Assembly: GCA_905221605.1 (NCBI GenBank)
Contig: CAJNDS010002204.1
Span: 149,001-213,000 of the forward strand
Direction: 5' to 3'
Length of the DNA: 64,000 nt
From: Symbiodinium natans
Lineage: Eukaryota > Sar > Dinophyceae > Suessiales > Symbiodiniaceae
In this document: piece by piece, positions 43,252-54,903 of the stretch
Numbering within the stretch: position 1 is the stretch's first letter
Layout: each line of letters begins with the position of its first letter
Notes under the pieces: model-generated
Seen by the model: the letters and a program-made list of their open reading frames with translations, nothing else
Told to the model about the DNA's origin: nothing
Databases searched by the model: none
Program-made: the position numbers and the translations under genes

Positions 43252-43740
43252 TCAAACCAAAAAAATCTTTGCTTGGCACGGTTCTGCTCGGAAACGGGTA
43301 GCCCCCCTAGCCGATAGGCATCCGGGAGCGGATGGCAATGACGGCATCAGGAGCAAGCGTCTCCTGCGTCCAGAAACCGGCGTGCGTCTCGCCCACATCT
43401 CTTCATCAATTGTAGCCGCATAGTAGCCCGCCAACAGATACTTGCCCAACATGCGCGCGGTTCTCGTAGTCGTGGATGCGATGGACTAGAGACATGGAAT
43501 GTCCTCGATGCTTTTTTGCCAGTGCGATGCCTCACAAGTTGCTCTTGTTCTTGCAAGGATCACCTGAGTCTCCGCCGCGTTGGCCTCCGGGGTTCGATGG
43601 TCTGGCCCGGACCATCCACGGTCACGCAAAACACGCCGGAGTGCTTGCTGGGCTCGTACATAGGCTTCACGTTTCCGAGTCCAGTACGCGTCCACGGTCT
43701 CCTGAGATCGTCTCTCGGAAGTACTTGCTCAACTACTCTG
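43252..43740 (-). CDS. Likely exons of one gene, unknown protein
   Basis: The upstream block reads DAYWTRKREAYVRAQQALRR then VLRDRGWSGPDHRTPEANAA and ETQVILARTRATCEASHWQK; the downstream block reads MLGKYLLAGYYAATIDEEMW then ARRTPVSG. Both are strongly protein-like and lie in different frames, as expected for spliced exons. No domain recognised. Confidence 0.4.
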
Positions 43741-45563
43741 AATCAGACTCCGAAAGCTATGCAAATTGTGGTCGACCCAAGTGATTGCGCAAGAAGCGCA
43801 TCAGATCTGTGACACCATCGGCGTGGGCAGCCCAAGATGCAGGTTGTCCAAGTATCAGCCGGCCAGCTTGTGGGCACACAGGTGCCTCTTGTGGTCCCTT
43901 GGCGCGTTGTGTTCTGGCTCCCGAAAAGCTCTGGCAAGTACTCTTCTCTCCAAGTCAGGCTGGCCATGGCTGGGCGAGAACACCTGAAAGCGCGTTCCAT
44001 TGCCCAAATGTGCTTTAAACACTTGCACCGCCTACCCCTTCTTCCCTGCCTCTCGCCTCTGCAGGGGCGGCAGGGCCCGGCACCTTACCTATAATTCTTA
44101 GCTGAGGAACATTACCCTTCCCGGAACTCTTCCGCGAGTACTGGTTCTAGTCTTCCAGAAGGGTTGCCTTCCAGAAGGGTTGCTTCCGCGTGCGTTTCCC
44201 TGGTTGATTCATAACGTTTTGGGAACTTGCATGCACGAGTATGTGGGTTTGCAACATACAACCATGCAAAACCGGCACATGCCTGAGAGCATCTGAGAGC
44301 TATTCTCGTAGTTTTTCCGTATGTGTACCCAACAGTTCACTCTGCCACTCTGCCTGCTCTCAAGAAAACGCCGCTGATGTTCCACATGCTGCATGCTCCG
44401 CTGAAGGACAGACGGTCCTCGACAACACTTCGTGCCCTTGCTGCAGCCTGCCCACGCATCACATGCACACGGGCACGAAAGGTGGGGTGGGTCAGTTCAC
44501 TCGCCACATCTCGCTGCACTCTGGTCAAGCCTCGAGGCTGGCAGCAGAGCTGCGCTGTGGATCCTCTCAAAGACTTCATCAAACCGGCAAAGTGTCGAGG
44601 ACCGCTTTGTACAAACTTGTCCACCCTTGAACCAAGCGGCCAGTCTCGGTAAGGGTATCGGAAAGCGATTGAGCTTGTCCCGCTTTAGCACCTTCTCTAG
44701 CCTGCAAGCACACTTCTCCAAAACAACAATGACCATGAAATGACATCACTAGTTTCTCACCTCAACCGGCTTGAGCGATAGGCAGTGGCGGAGGCCGCTA
44801 CCACTTGGAGCGTCTCTCGCTCATTATTCCTGCAAGCAGTGCGAGCGCTGTGATGCCGTGGGCATTCGTGCCACAAGCGGATTGCAACGGAATAGGTTCT
44901 GCAAAGCACTCCAAAACCAGGTCAAATCTGCAAATGCACATGCAAGTGACAAATAAGTTAGGCACAAGGTGGCAGCTCGGGTACATGCCTCATCAGGCGC
45001 TTGGCAAGCCCTTCTGCTGGCCACATCCCAGGATCTTGGTACCTGTTGCAGTTGAATCCACTGAGTTTCTAGCTGTTGCAGTTGAATCCACTGAGTTTCT
45101 AGCACTTCACCCTACATATCCAAGGCACCGCATCAACAATCGGACGCACAACAATAAAACACTAAGGCGCAATGCTTCAAGACAAAGCAGAACCAAAGCA
45201 AATCAATACTGGCAATACAAGTAAGCATTCGGCCCATCAATACCCTAGGCAAATACAGCAATAGCAGCATGGCCATCACACTGAGCCGACAACCGGCTAC
45301 CACGAACGAAAATGAACCATGGCAAACGTCGTCAAGCCGCTACAACAAAAGAGGTCAACTCATCAAGAGAAGCCGGGTGTTCCTGGACCGGCTACCCTCT
45401 CGCAAGCGCTTACATGCAGCCTGCGCATAGTACGTAGATGTGCGCAGAGAGAGAGAGAGAGAGCACGAAAGAGAGGAACAAATGAGACAGCAAGCAAGCG
45501 AGCAAGCAAGCGAGCAAGCATCGATGTCTGCACCAATGCCTGGCCAGCTTCCTTCCTGTGTAC
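43741..45563. other. No firm gene; short GA and AGCAAGCG repeats
   Basis: Open frames at 44,240-44,650 exist on both strands. 45,045-45,100 holds a tandem 33-bp duplication (GTTGCAGTTGAATCCACTGA...). 45,446-45,520 is (GA)n followed by AGCAAGCGAGCA repeats. Confidence 0.4.
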
Positions 45564-45666
45564 TTGCGCTTTGGCAAGAGCCTTGGAATCGAAAGGGCTT
45601 GACGGCAATGGATTCGGACGCAGAGTACAAGCTGAGCAACTCATCCAATTCATCCATGACGAAAAC
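45564..45666 (-). CDS. Internal exon, unknown gene
   Basis: GAAG|GTTTTC acceptor and CGCAA|GTACAC donor bound KVFVMDELDELLSLYSASES then IAVKPFRFQGSCQSAS. Acidic Leu-rich start; good protein character. Confidence 0.45.
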
Positions 45667-45755
45667 CTTCACCGCGCAGCCGAGTCATGTTTCACCCCAG
45701 CACCAAACCGGCAGCGCAACAAGTTGAAACTACGGAGCAGTTTAGGCACACGAGG

Positions 45756-46100
45756 TCATGTCCGACATGCGACTAATGCTACCCGCTGCCCCATGATAGA
45801 ACTCAGCCGCAAGAACTGAGGAACCTCTCTCACGCCCCGTGTCCCCAAAAATATACCACTAGTCTGCACCTGTATCTCTGCCCGAGCCTCTACACGGCCA
45901 AGTAGATCTTTGACCTCCTGAAACGACAAGAAACTTGCGCATCCAGATCGACTGCTTTCGGAGTTCGCAGAGGGCTCAGCGCGGGCAGCGAGAGGCGGCC
46001 GTTCTTCGAGGCGGAGTTCGGATCCCGGAGGCGACTTTCTTCTCCCAAAGGTGAGAGGCCGCTTACGACAATGTTCAATCAAGTTCAATCCCAGTGTCGC
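45756..46100 (-). CDS. Candidate exon, unknown gene
   Basis: Contains SGCASFLSFQEVKDLLGRVE then ARAEIQVQTSGIFLGTRGVR. On the opposite strand a short Val/Leu-rich frame (46,071-46,277) with a signal-peptide look competes with the 5' part. Confidence 0.35.
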   Translation of the reverse strand, partial: ATLGLNLIEHCRKRPLTFGRRKSPPGSELRLEERPPLAARAEPSANSESSRSGCASFLSFQEVKDLLGRVEARAEIQVQTSGIFLGTRGVREVPQFLRLSSIMGQRVALVACRT

Positions 46101-47289
46101 TCTGATGCTGTGCAGGTTGTGCTTGTGGTTGTTTCTGCTCTCTTGTCTTGTGCTACTGTACCATTGTTGCATGCTTCGGGGTGGGAAGACCCTCCGGGAA
46201 GCCCAAACGAGAAACCTGAAACAGAGTATTGGGTGGTACATGGTACGCCCAGAGGCATAACAGGAGTCCTCGATTAATGCGATGTGACCGCCAGCTTTCT
46301 CAACTCCAAAAAGCATTCATGTGTCGGGATACGCCGGAATCCATAAGCTTCACTATGACTTGGGCACTATGACTTTATGACTTGGGCACACACTTAGGCC
46401 ATCTGCGCAAGCTCTGCGAATCCTACTCTCACGCCCGCCGGGATGCCGTGAGGTCACGAAAAATGTAAAGCGCATGTGGGCTGACCACTGCTTTAGAACA
46501 AACAGGCGCCCGAACGGACCCTAAATTTCGAAAATCCTGCACAGAGATAAGGAGCCCCCGAACAGTGTGTGTGGATGTGGGAAGCAAAGGGAAGCTGGGA
46601 TGGGCGAGGCAATCCAACAGTTGACCGTGAAAGGAGTGATGGCTCCGGAGAAGAGCGCCCCCAGCAATTGATGCTAATTCAAGGCGCGCCACACGAAGTA
46701 TTCTTGCGTCCAGAAAACTTGGCTTTACAGGGGACCCATCTCTAAACAGTCGTTGAGGCCTACAGCAAACACTCGAGCAAAGAAAGCTCAACATCATTGA
46801 TAGCAGCTGCTGTCGCAATCGTAGTAGAACGCCCTTGACTGGAAAACAGGATAGCACACCATTGTTGCCTATTGTTGCTATCTGCTTGCTGCTGGACAGT
46901 AAGACACTCCTTTCGTTTTTCTGTCCATCTTGTATGATACGAACATGCCGAATCACAAGTTTACTGGGAGCAGCCGAGGCGCTTTTGTCCAGTGCTTTTC
47001 TTTGCATGTCTTCGATGCTTTCTTATTATTTTCGCCGATGCTTTCAACTGTTTTCGGCAAAACATTCAGATGTTGAAGATGCTGAAGTCCTCGGCATCTT
47101 CATTATCGAAGATGTTCAACAGATCCTCAGTGACTCAAGCTCAAGCCGAGGGTTCATGCATCATGCAACCCGTACTCAGGACCAACAAACCTCTGTGGAG
47201 ACACGCTGAGACCGTTTGGTTCTGACAGGTGCTTCCAGCATCACTCCTAGAGCACAAGCTTTCACAGGACCTTCAGTACCAACGCGCCT
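46101..47289. other. Possible 3' exons of the helicase gene
   Basis: The minus strand near 47,125-47,067 reads EDLLNIFDNEDAEDFSIFNI then stop after an AG acceptor, a plausible acidic C-terminus. A longer minus frame at 46,429-47,007 lacks helicase motifs. A DEAD motif II was looked for and not found. Confidence 0.3.
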
Positions 47290-47985
47290 AGAGCCTCGGC
47301 GCCACGGCTTGCGGCCTGACTTGCTTAAACCCTTTCGGCTTTCGGCCGAAGATCAGCTGGCGTCGCAACGATGACAGAGGCATCCATCAGGTTCCACCAG
47401 GAAGCTCGCGCGGAAAGAGTTGCCAGTGCCAAGATGCCTGACAGAGCATGACCGAATGACCACTCGGAGATGCCACCAAGTTGTACCAAGAACAGGCACA
47501 GGTGGCACAGCGTGCAAAGATTCGACGCGGCCTTGGCAATGCTCCTCAGCCTCGGCGAGAGTCTGGACTGCCAGCTCCCTCACAGAGGGTCGAGAGTCTG
47601 GGGCAAACTGAGGCAAATTGAGGCATTGCAATTTGCCCGAACCACAGCCTCGTCGGCGTGACGATCATCACAGAGCTGGGCCCTCGCGACGTCACGTCAG
47701 CAACGAAGACAATGTTTTGGCTGGCGCTAAGCGACCCTTCAGGAGGCTGCTGTGAGAAGCTTTGGAGTTTCTGCAGCTTTGATTCAGTCAGCTTCACCAT
47801 CATCAGCTCGAGCCTGTGCTTGATCCATCGTCGTCCTGCAAGACACAGGAGCAAAACGCATCGCAGTTATCCAAGGCCCAACTCGCTGAAACCACCTCGT
47901 CGGCGTCGCGCGCCCTCTGCAGCGCTGGCAACAAGTACGCCAGAGTCTTTCCGGAACCTTCAGGGCTAACCATGGGCATTCTTGG
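47290..47985 (-). CDS. DEAD-box RNA helicase fragment, several short exons
   Basis: Motif I reads PMVSPEGSGKTLAYLLPALQ (47,985-47,925), a Walker A loop of the DEAD-box type. Further on, RGPSSVMIVTPT runs to ACGAG, where a 70-nt GC-AG intron (47,648-47,579) joins it to GGAGCTGGCA, giving motif Ia as MIVTPTRELAVQTLAEAEEH. A likely GT-AG intron follows, and DASVIVATPADLRPK matches motif Ib (usually ATPGRL). DEAD-box proteins unwind or remodel RNA using ATP. The Q motif, DEAD motif II and the second RecA domain were not found, so the gene is partial, more scattered than I could follow, or degenerate (TPADL instead of TPGRL). Confidence 0.6.
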
Positions 47986-48159
47986 GCAGAGGAGTTCCCC
48001 TCTACTGCCTCAATTTACCTCCAGCGGCTCTCCTTCGTGATTTTTGCATCCAGCACCCAGTCATGCAACACCTGCCCAGCAATCCCTAACAGCCGTTACC
48101 CAAAGCCACCGAAGTTCCGCCTGTCTCCGAGATCAGAACCTTAGATTCGCCAGCAGCAG

Positions 48160-48251
48160 ACAAAGAGACCGTGCACTAACAACGAAAAGGAAAGGGGGTA
48201 GTAATAACGAAAGACTTCGAGGCACTAATAGCGTGAGGCTTTGCGGTATTA
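48160..48251 (+). repeat. Degenerate (G)GYANTAATARCGAA units, left flank
   Basis: GCACTAACAACGAAA, GGTAGTAATAACGAAA, GGCACTAATAGCG and GGTATTAGCAACG follow one another right up to the fold-back arm. Confidence 0.6.
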
Positions 48252-49506
48252 GCAACGTATCCCTGCACGTATTTTCAAAGGGGTCGGGAGCCTGAAAAAA
48301 ATGCCCCGGCCTGAAGGGAATGAAAGGAAGCTTGAGCCCAAGGGAAGGACCCCTTTGAAGAGGAGAGGAAGGAGGACCGCAAAGAAAAATAGATCCCACT
48401 CGCTAGAATCCATCAGTGCTCTTTTTGTTACACAGCCAGTTTTATGTGCCCCGACCCTATGCAAGGCACAAAGAGCGGCTTCCCTTTTGTTGTTGTTGCT
48501 TTACAATGCCTTATAAGCCTCTGACAGGGGATCCCCAGACCCGAAAAGAAAGTGTGGGAATCCGCATTTTCGACCTTGCCAGAAAGATGTTAAACAAGCC
48601 CCAAACCAAACCCCAAAAAACCCTAAACCCTGAGTCCCAAAACCCTCAACCCTAAACCCCAAACCCCAAACCCCAAACCCCAAAACCCCTACCTTTCAAG
48701 GCCCAGAAGGCCCAAAATGCGGATTCCCGCGTGCCCCTCCCCCTCCCAAGCCCGCATAATGCTTATACGCCTCTGACAGAAGGAGATCCCCAAACCCGAA
48801 AGCAAGTGTGGGAATCCGCATTTTCGAAAGGCCCAAAATGCGGATTCCCGCGTACCCCTCCCCCTCCCAAGTCATTAAAATGCCTTATAAGCCTCTGACA
48901 CGGGATCCCCAAACCCGAAAGAAAGTGTGGGAATTCGCATTTTCGACCTTTCAAGGCCCAAAAGGCCCAAGATGCGGATTCCCGCGTGCCCCTCCCCCTC
49001 CCAAGCCCGGGTGGGGGGGGGGGGGTGTTTGGGGTTTAGGGTCTAGGTGGGACTAAGGGTTTCGGGTGAGGGGTTTTGGGGTTTGGGGTTTGGGGTTTGG
49101 GGTTTAGGGTTGAGGGTTTTGGGACTCAGGGTTTAGGGTTTTTTGGGGTTTGGTTTGGGGCTTGTTTAACATCTTTCTGGCAAGGTCGAAAATGCGGATT
49201 CCCACCCTTTCTTTTCGGGTCTGGGGATCCCCTGTCAGAGGCTTATAAGGCATTGTAAAGCAACAACAACAAAAGGGAAGCCGCTCTTTGGGCCTTGCAT
49301 AGGGTCGGGGCACATAAAACTGGCTGTGTAACAAAAAGAGCACTGATGGATTCTAGCGAGTGGGATCTATTTTTCTTTGCGGTCCTCCTTCCTCTCCTCT
49401 TCAAAGGGGTCCTTCCCTTGGGCTCAAGCTTCCTTTCATTCCCTTCAGGCCGGGGCCTTTTTTTCAGGTTCCCGACCCTTTGAAAACACGTGCAGGGATA
49501 CGTTGC
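48252..49506. repeat. Large fold-back structure, 438-439-bp inverted arms
   Basis: The left arm (48,252-48,690) and right arm (49,069-49,506) are reverse complements with only scattered single-base differences and small indels. Each arm runs from GCAACGTATCCCTGCACGT, through a stretch ending TTGTTGTTGCTTTACAATGC and a CCCTAAA-like segment, to AAAACCCCT. The 378-bp spacer holds three further copies of a unit (GCCTCTGACA...GGGATCCCCA...GAATCCGCATTTTCG) that also occurs in the arms, plus a G14 run at about 49,009-49,024. Mirror-image open frames on both strands come from this symmetry. No transposase is encoded. Confidence 0.93.
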
Positions 49507-49592
49507 CACCGACCGATTCACCGACCGATTCGGCATTAGTAGCCAACAAGTTCGTCATTAGCACCAACAAATTCGGTATTATTACCGCATGA
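49507..49592 (-). repeat. Degenerate repeat units, right flank
   Basis: TTCGGCATTAGTAGCC, TTCGTCATTAGCACC and TTCGGTATTATTACC, the reverse complement of the left-flank unit, so the symmetry continues beyond the arms in diverged form. Two CACCGACCGATT copies precede them. Confidence 0.6.
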
Positions 49593-51292
49593 TGCGTGAT
49601 TATGACCAAGGCTTAGCAGAAAAAGCATCAGCCAGGATATGCCGGATATGCACGCCAGCAGCAAGAATTGTCCTACAACAGAAACCCAGACAATCATGCG
49701 CAGCAGCGAGCATCAATGGACTGCTTGCAATACATTGCATTGCAGCAGCTCCATTTCTTGCCTGTCCCTAGGAACTGAAGTGGTTCAAGTGCTATGCGGT
49801 GGACATAAATGTTTCGTTCTACAAGGCTGCCCAGCTGTGTCTTGTGCCAGAGCTAAACCCTTATTCGGAGACACCAAGCAATTGCAAAATTGCAGCATAG
49901 TGCAGCTGAATGGCTGCATGCTTCCCTGAGCTGATATGTGGCAGGGCCAGCGCCTGTATGGGGCCTCAGGCAAAAGAACATAAGGAACGAACAAGATAGG
50001 CACGTTGCTGAAAACAGCTCACCCTTTGCAGCTGAAGCGGCTGGGTGTGTGAATTTGATGCTCCAGGAGCGCTCGCCGCGACTCCATGGGAAGGGCTGGA
50101 AGGAGTTCCTTGAAACGAGGCATGACAACCAAGCATACACGTTGACCGATCAACGATCAAAACCTAGGGGGTGTCCTCGATGGAAACCTTGTCGACATCC
50201 ACTGCAACTTGATCCTTTTCGACTTTGCGAGTGCGTTTTAATCCGTGCTTGCAAACGGTCGTTCTGGACAGTGACAGGACTTGCTTCCGTTAGGCAAACT
50301 TTCACTCGATTGCCACCAACAAGTACTGGTAGGTAGTGCATTCTGACTACTGCAGCCCGCCTTCGTCGGCGCTTGTCGGGGAGCCAGAAAAACTTCTGAC
50401 GAGCCCCACGCTAGCAGTGCCACCTGCATTATGTGCGTTTCGGCACCAAGACCGAATTCAACAAAGCTGGCACATGCTGGCGCAGAGATTGGCGCAGAGA
50501 TGTGCACAGCAATACAACATCTGTGCCAGAAGGCGATGTGCTTGGACTCTTCGGAATCCGCGAAACTGTGCGGTGGCAGCTGGACAATCCGGCAATCCTT
50601 TTCGGCGCCCGGTGTTGTCAAGACTTTGCGTTTGCATTTGTGCCATGCTCTTCGCCGCCTTATTGTGCGGGCGCTGTCCTGTGCTTGCCAGCTTGCAAGT
50701 GGCCGGGGGGCGGCATGGTCGGCCTTGTGCCTCTTCACACGCTACCGTCACGCTCGGCCAGCTCTTCAAGTCAAGCCGCCATTGCAAAGAAGGTTCTGAG
50801 ACACTTCTTTCTCGGCGCTTTCAATTTCAGCCCGTTCGTACTTTTCACACACTCATGTTCACGGGGCACATTGATGCAGTCGATGAGGCCGAAACTGCAT
50901 TGTCGGAAATGTTTCGAAAGTGACTCACGAGGGCTCACGAAGATTCTTTAAAAACCTCAACCTTGGCCACACGCACCATCAGTGTCCCCAAACGCTTTCC
51001 CTCTTGCAATCACAGAATACCTCCAGAAGCAATACACGACAACACTCTCACAGGGCAATGGAGCTGAGCACTCCCGCCAAGCCCGCAGATGAAAGGCGTC
51101 TCCTGCACTGAGCCACGTGCAGATTAGAACGAGGAGCCACTCTACTTATGACTTAACTCTGGCTTAATTCGCCTCGGCTTCCAGCTGAGAGGCGTCTAGA
51201 ACAAGCAGACAGGATCTTCTTCCCCTTCCCAACCCTTTCCTACACTGATTTCAGGCGGCCCCCCTCCCTCCCTGTGGGCCCCCCCGGATCGC
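49593..51292. other. No firm gene
   Basis: 50,330-50,950 is open in three plus frames and one minus frame of 120-195 codons. One ends FTGHIDAVDEAETALSEMFR, which looks coding, but no single model holds. Confidence 0.3.
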
Positions 51293-51736
51293 TTGGAGGA
51301 CAGTTCTCGCAAGTCTGGCAAGTTCGTCAGCGATGCCACACCAACACGGCGCGATCTCTTGCGGTGCATTGCGCACGGTGCAACGAGCAGAACGGGATGG
51401 TGGACAATGGGGCATGAGCCGGATCTGCGTCAAAAGGAGACTGTGCTGAAGTCGGACTCGCCGACGTCGGCTAAATCAATCGTGAGTCGTGAGATTTTGA
51501 TGAGAAACGCTACAATCGCTCCACTGCCACCAGATGCCATCACCTGTCATGACATGTTGCCCCTGTCCTGCAAGAGCCCAAGCACATGTCTAGGCTTCGA
51601 AGACCACACACCGGTCTCGTCTCAGCTACCTCTGCAAAACAACCAGGGGTTGCTGTTTGGACAAACCCTCAGCTTGCACACAAATGCTGACAACAGGCGT
51701 GTTTGCGAAGCCTGGGGGAAGTCATGCGGGCAGTGA
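51293..51736 (+). CDS. Candidate exon or gene end, unknown
   Basis: A 147-codon frame without an ATG at its start, reading EDSSRKSGKFVSDATPTRRD, then WTMGHEPDLRQKETVLKSDS and CEAWGKSCGQ before a stop. Composition is protein-like. Confidence 0.3.
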   Translation: MEDSSRKSGKFVSDATPTRRDLLRCIAHGATSRTGWWTMGHEPDLRQKETVLKSDSPTSAKSIVSREILMRNATIAPLPPDAITCHDMLPLSCKSPSTCLGFEDHTPVSSQLPLQNNQGLLFGQTLSLHTNADNRRVCEAWGKSCGQ

Positions 51737-52753
51737 CTACTTCGCGCAACTAAGGATCATGGCGAAACCATGCCGGCAATGCTGAGTGGGCGCATGTCTT
51801 ACCTCTTCACCTGATGCATCTCATGCTGCTTTGAAGCCTGCAACTCTAAGACTCCACGACCAGAGACCACACAGAGAATGCCATTGAAAGCTCAGTGACT
51901 TCAAGACATCTATCGCCTATCGCTGTCGGTCCAACATGCGCTGGGAGCAGTGATTCCACTACACTTCTGGGATGCATGGGCTGACACACATGCTGCATGC
52001 TAGCCAGTCATCACCTGCGCGCCTGCGCAAACGCATGAACCACACAGAAGCGAAACTACCCTATGTTGGCATTGGAACCTGCAGTGAGCTGCCGTTGCAC
52101 CTTACAGTGCCTGTACATTGGACCATGTCCATTTCCTCAACCCGCCCTTCACTAAGTCACCACTTCCAACCTGTGCTAGCGTGGGCCCGAAGTGCCGCGA
52201 GGGGTTGCACCCACAACTGCGACCCTCACCAGGCCTAACCCCCACCCGATCCTGGGATCGCCCACCTGTGCACCCAATCCTCATCCCTTGGTCTAATCAG
52301 TTTTGGACACCAGACTTCCATCGCAGTTTCGTTGCAGACTTCGACTCCCCTTGCATCTCGCGGTACCACAAGACTCAGAAGCGTGCACAGACTGCACAGG
52401 CGTACCTTTTTGTTTTTGGCACATGTCAAGTCGCTTCCAAAGCACTCAGAGGATTCGTTGCAAGGCCTTGCCAAGGACACCAATCCATGCTATGACCAGA
52501 ATGTCCGATAATCACGTGGTTCATACATACGCAAGCTGCGCGTTGTGATTTCCAATGAGTGAAGTCAACCTAACAAGGATGAGAAATCGATAGAAATCGC
52601 CGAGGGTACAAGACCAGCCTGCATAAGAACGTAACATCACAAGAGCAACGTGAGCAACCAGCATCCATCAGTCAACATCCCCTTGGCCAGGCCGACCTGT
52701 GACGTCTGGAGGAATTCGCTACGCTAGGCTGCGAAGTATGAATCAACGTGCCG
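51737..52753. other. No supported gene
   Basis: Nothing with splice borders or clear protein character. Confidence 0.4.
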
Positions 52754-53110
52754 TCACGACGTCACAAATGCACCTCTTGCCATCACTGCACAAACCTTCA
52801 GATTCAAACCTCTAGGGCCCAATGGGATGGCGAGAACAAGGCGTCCTTCCCGATAAGCCCTGCTGTGGGGCTGGGTTTGCGTGAGGTGCCTCATCGAGGA
52901 AGGTGCGATGTCGGACCACGTTCTGACGGACGAGGCTACGAATAGTAAACGGTCAGCGGAGGAGCGGGTGGAGATTACATAACGGGACGAACGCGGACGC
53001 GGGGATGGTTGGTGTCGGGGAGCGGGTCTGCGGAAAGTGTGGACAAAGATGGGCAAGGGAGTGGTCAGAAGCAGGAGGCTACGCGTAGGAAGACTAGACG
53101 CGGCCGACAT
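52754..53110 (-). CDS. Possible small gene with hydrophobic N-terminus
   Basis: ATG 53110: MSAASSLPTRSLLLLTTPLP suggests a targeting peptide, followed by an Arg/Ser/Pro-rich 98 residues. Unrecognised; the plus strand offers no better frame. Confidence 0.3.
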   Translation of the reverse strand: MSAASSLPTRSLLLLTTPLPIFVHTFRRPAPRHQPSPRPRSSRYVISTRSSADRLLFVASSVRTWSDIAPSSMRHLTQTQPHSRAYREGRLVLAIPLGPRGLNLKVCAVMARGAFVTS

Positions 53111-54903
53111 GAGCAGAAGTTAAGAAGACTTGTCGTGTGAGCCTTCCACGATTGCATCCTCGTTCTTGGTTTCCGGTTCCCGTCTTGACCTTGTTTCTGT
53201 CAGCGGGACCGAAACCATGTCAACCTGAGCAGCCATCTGCGCAATGCCTTGATTGTGATCGGCCCCGGTTCCTGAAGCTGCAGTGGTAATTTCACGCAAC
53301 TAATTCGTGTAAGTTGAGACCGCGAGGCCAACGAAAGCCTGCATGCGTGTAGACTGTAACTGTCACTGCAAGAGCTCCGCGATTCCGAAAGACCTCCACT
53401 GGGACGGTCCCCCCCCAACCCGCCGCTTTTTTTAAGCTTCATGCTCTACGAACATTCTTCGGAACACTATTAAAATCTGGAGGGAACTGAGGTTTTCCTA
53501 GGGAAAGAGAAGGAAATTGACCCAAAATTAGAATAAATATCATGTCGATTAGAAGCACAATAGGATAGACTTCTTGTTAAAACTGATACGAGCAAGTGAG
53601 CGTGCGTGCAACCGAGGGTGCCTACGTGTTCGCATGCAACTTGCGCACATGCATGTGCAGAAGCATGCATGCAAGTGCGGCGCATTCAATGCCCGTGGAC
53701 TCGGGAAGCATGTCTGCAAGCATTCCCCTGCGCATGCAGCCATGCACGCATGCAAACTGTCGAGTGCAAGCCAGCAAGCATGCCTGGAAGCATCACGCAA
53801 GCGGCATGCGAAGACATATCTCGGCGTACATCAATCCGAGCTCCTCTCGCTCCCCTTCTGCATGTTTCACAAGTGAAAACCCTTCTCCCGCCCAATTCCA
53901 ATGCCTTGCTTGCACTAACTTTCTGAGATTTCTTGTCCGCTCATTAATTTGTATGCAACAACTCCTTCAAACAAACGTGGCAGCTCTACCCCACAGCGCT
54001 TTCCTCAAGGCCTGACTTGCAAAGTCAACCAACAGATCACTGCCTACGAAGGCTTGTGAGTGCTTCATAGTGCTTCTTCATGTAACATTGCCAAGCTCAT
54101 CATAGCCTATCATTGCTCACCCGCCAGGCGAAGCGGCCCTGACACGCCCTAGCATCCTCCCTGCCCGGGGCTCTTGCTCGACTGAAGGCCTCACCGCAGA
54201 CATCATCGCGCAGGCCGAGCCAGAGAGTCCAGGAGTACAACGTCTCCTCACATGCACCATCGTAAAACCAGATGAAAGAAGCCGAGCAAGTTTGCTCAGG
54301 GTGCTCAAGCATGTCTCGGAGCCCCGAGTCTAACAGCCAAATGCCCGTACGTCTTCAACTGTGAGCGCTGCAGCGACAGTGCCGGATCTTATGCAACTGA
54401 TGTGGCAAAGAACCAAGCCTGGTCTGCAAACATCTCCACGATATTCCTGTCAAGAAGTTCTAACCGACAACAAGCAAGTGAAGGCCACCTTGCTGCTTAC
54501 GAAAGCAGAGTTTCTGACCATGTGCACAAAGTACTTACGATGTATTCAAGTAACAGGAGTCTTGAAAGACCTGTTACCTGCCATGTTCGTGTACATAATA
54601 TGGACCACGCTCTGACAATGCAAAACCTAGCCCTGAGTCGAGCTGCTAATGCTGCTTAACTCATACCTCCGGCCAAGAGGGGGGAGAATATGGAGATCGG
54701 GCGGAGAGAGTGGGGGACGAGCAGGCGGGAAAGCCTGGGGTGCAGGGTGTCATATGGGGGTCATTCGGCAGCCTGCGGAGCTGCGAGTTTCCTTAAAACG
54801 AGACCAGCCGTCCTGCCTGACGAAGCGCGTTGGGCTGCGAGTTGTATCCTGAGGCTCAATAACCTGGGCAATCAAGGAGCAACCGTCTCGCGAACTTGCT
54901 TAG
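53111..54903. other. No firm gene; GCATGC-rich segment inside
   Basis: Apart from the GCATGC cluster, only short frames of doubtful value (54,361-54,660 plus). Confidence 0.4.
53630..53820. repeat. GCATGC palindrome cluster
   Basis: Seven GCATGC hexamers and many GCAAGCATGC/GCACATGC relatives within about 190 bp. Cys/His-rich frames here follow from the repeat. Confidence 0.75.

Noticed and set aside
45319-45819. 166-codon plus-strand frame
   Set aside because: Driven by GA and AGCAAGCG repeats and antisense to a bounded exon.
48133-49592. Mirror-image open frames such as GFGVWGLGF-type peptides
   Set aside because: Products of the inverted repeat and of the CCCTAAA-like low-complexity segment.
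50238-50951. Four overlapping frames of 109-195 codons
   Set aside because: They contradict one another and none has splice evidence; left as undecided sequence.
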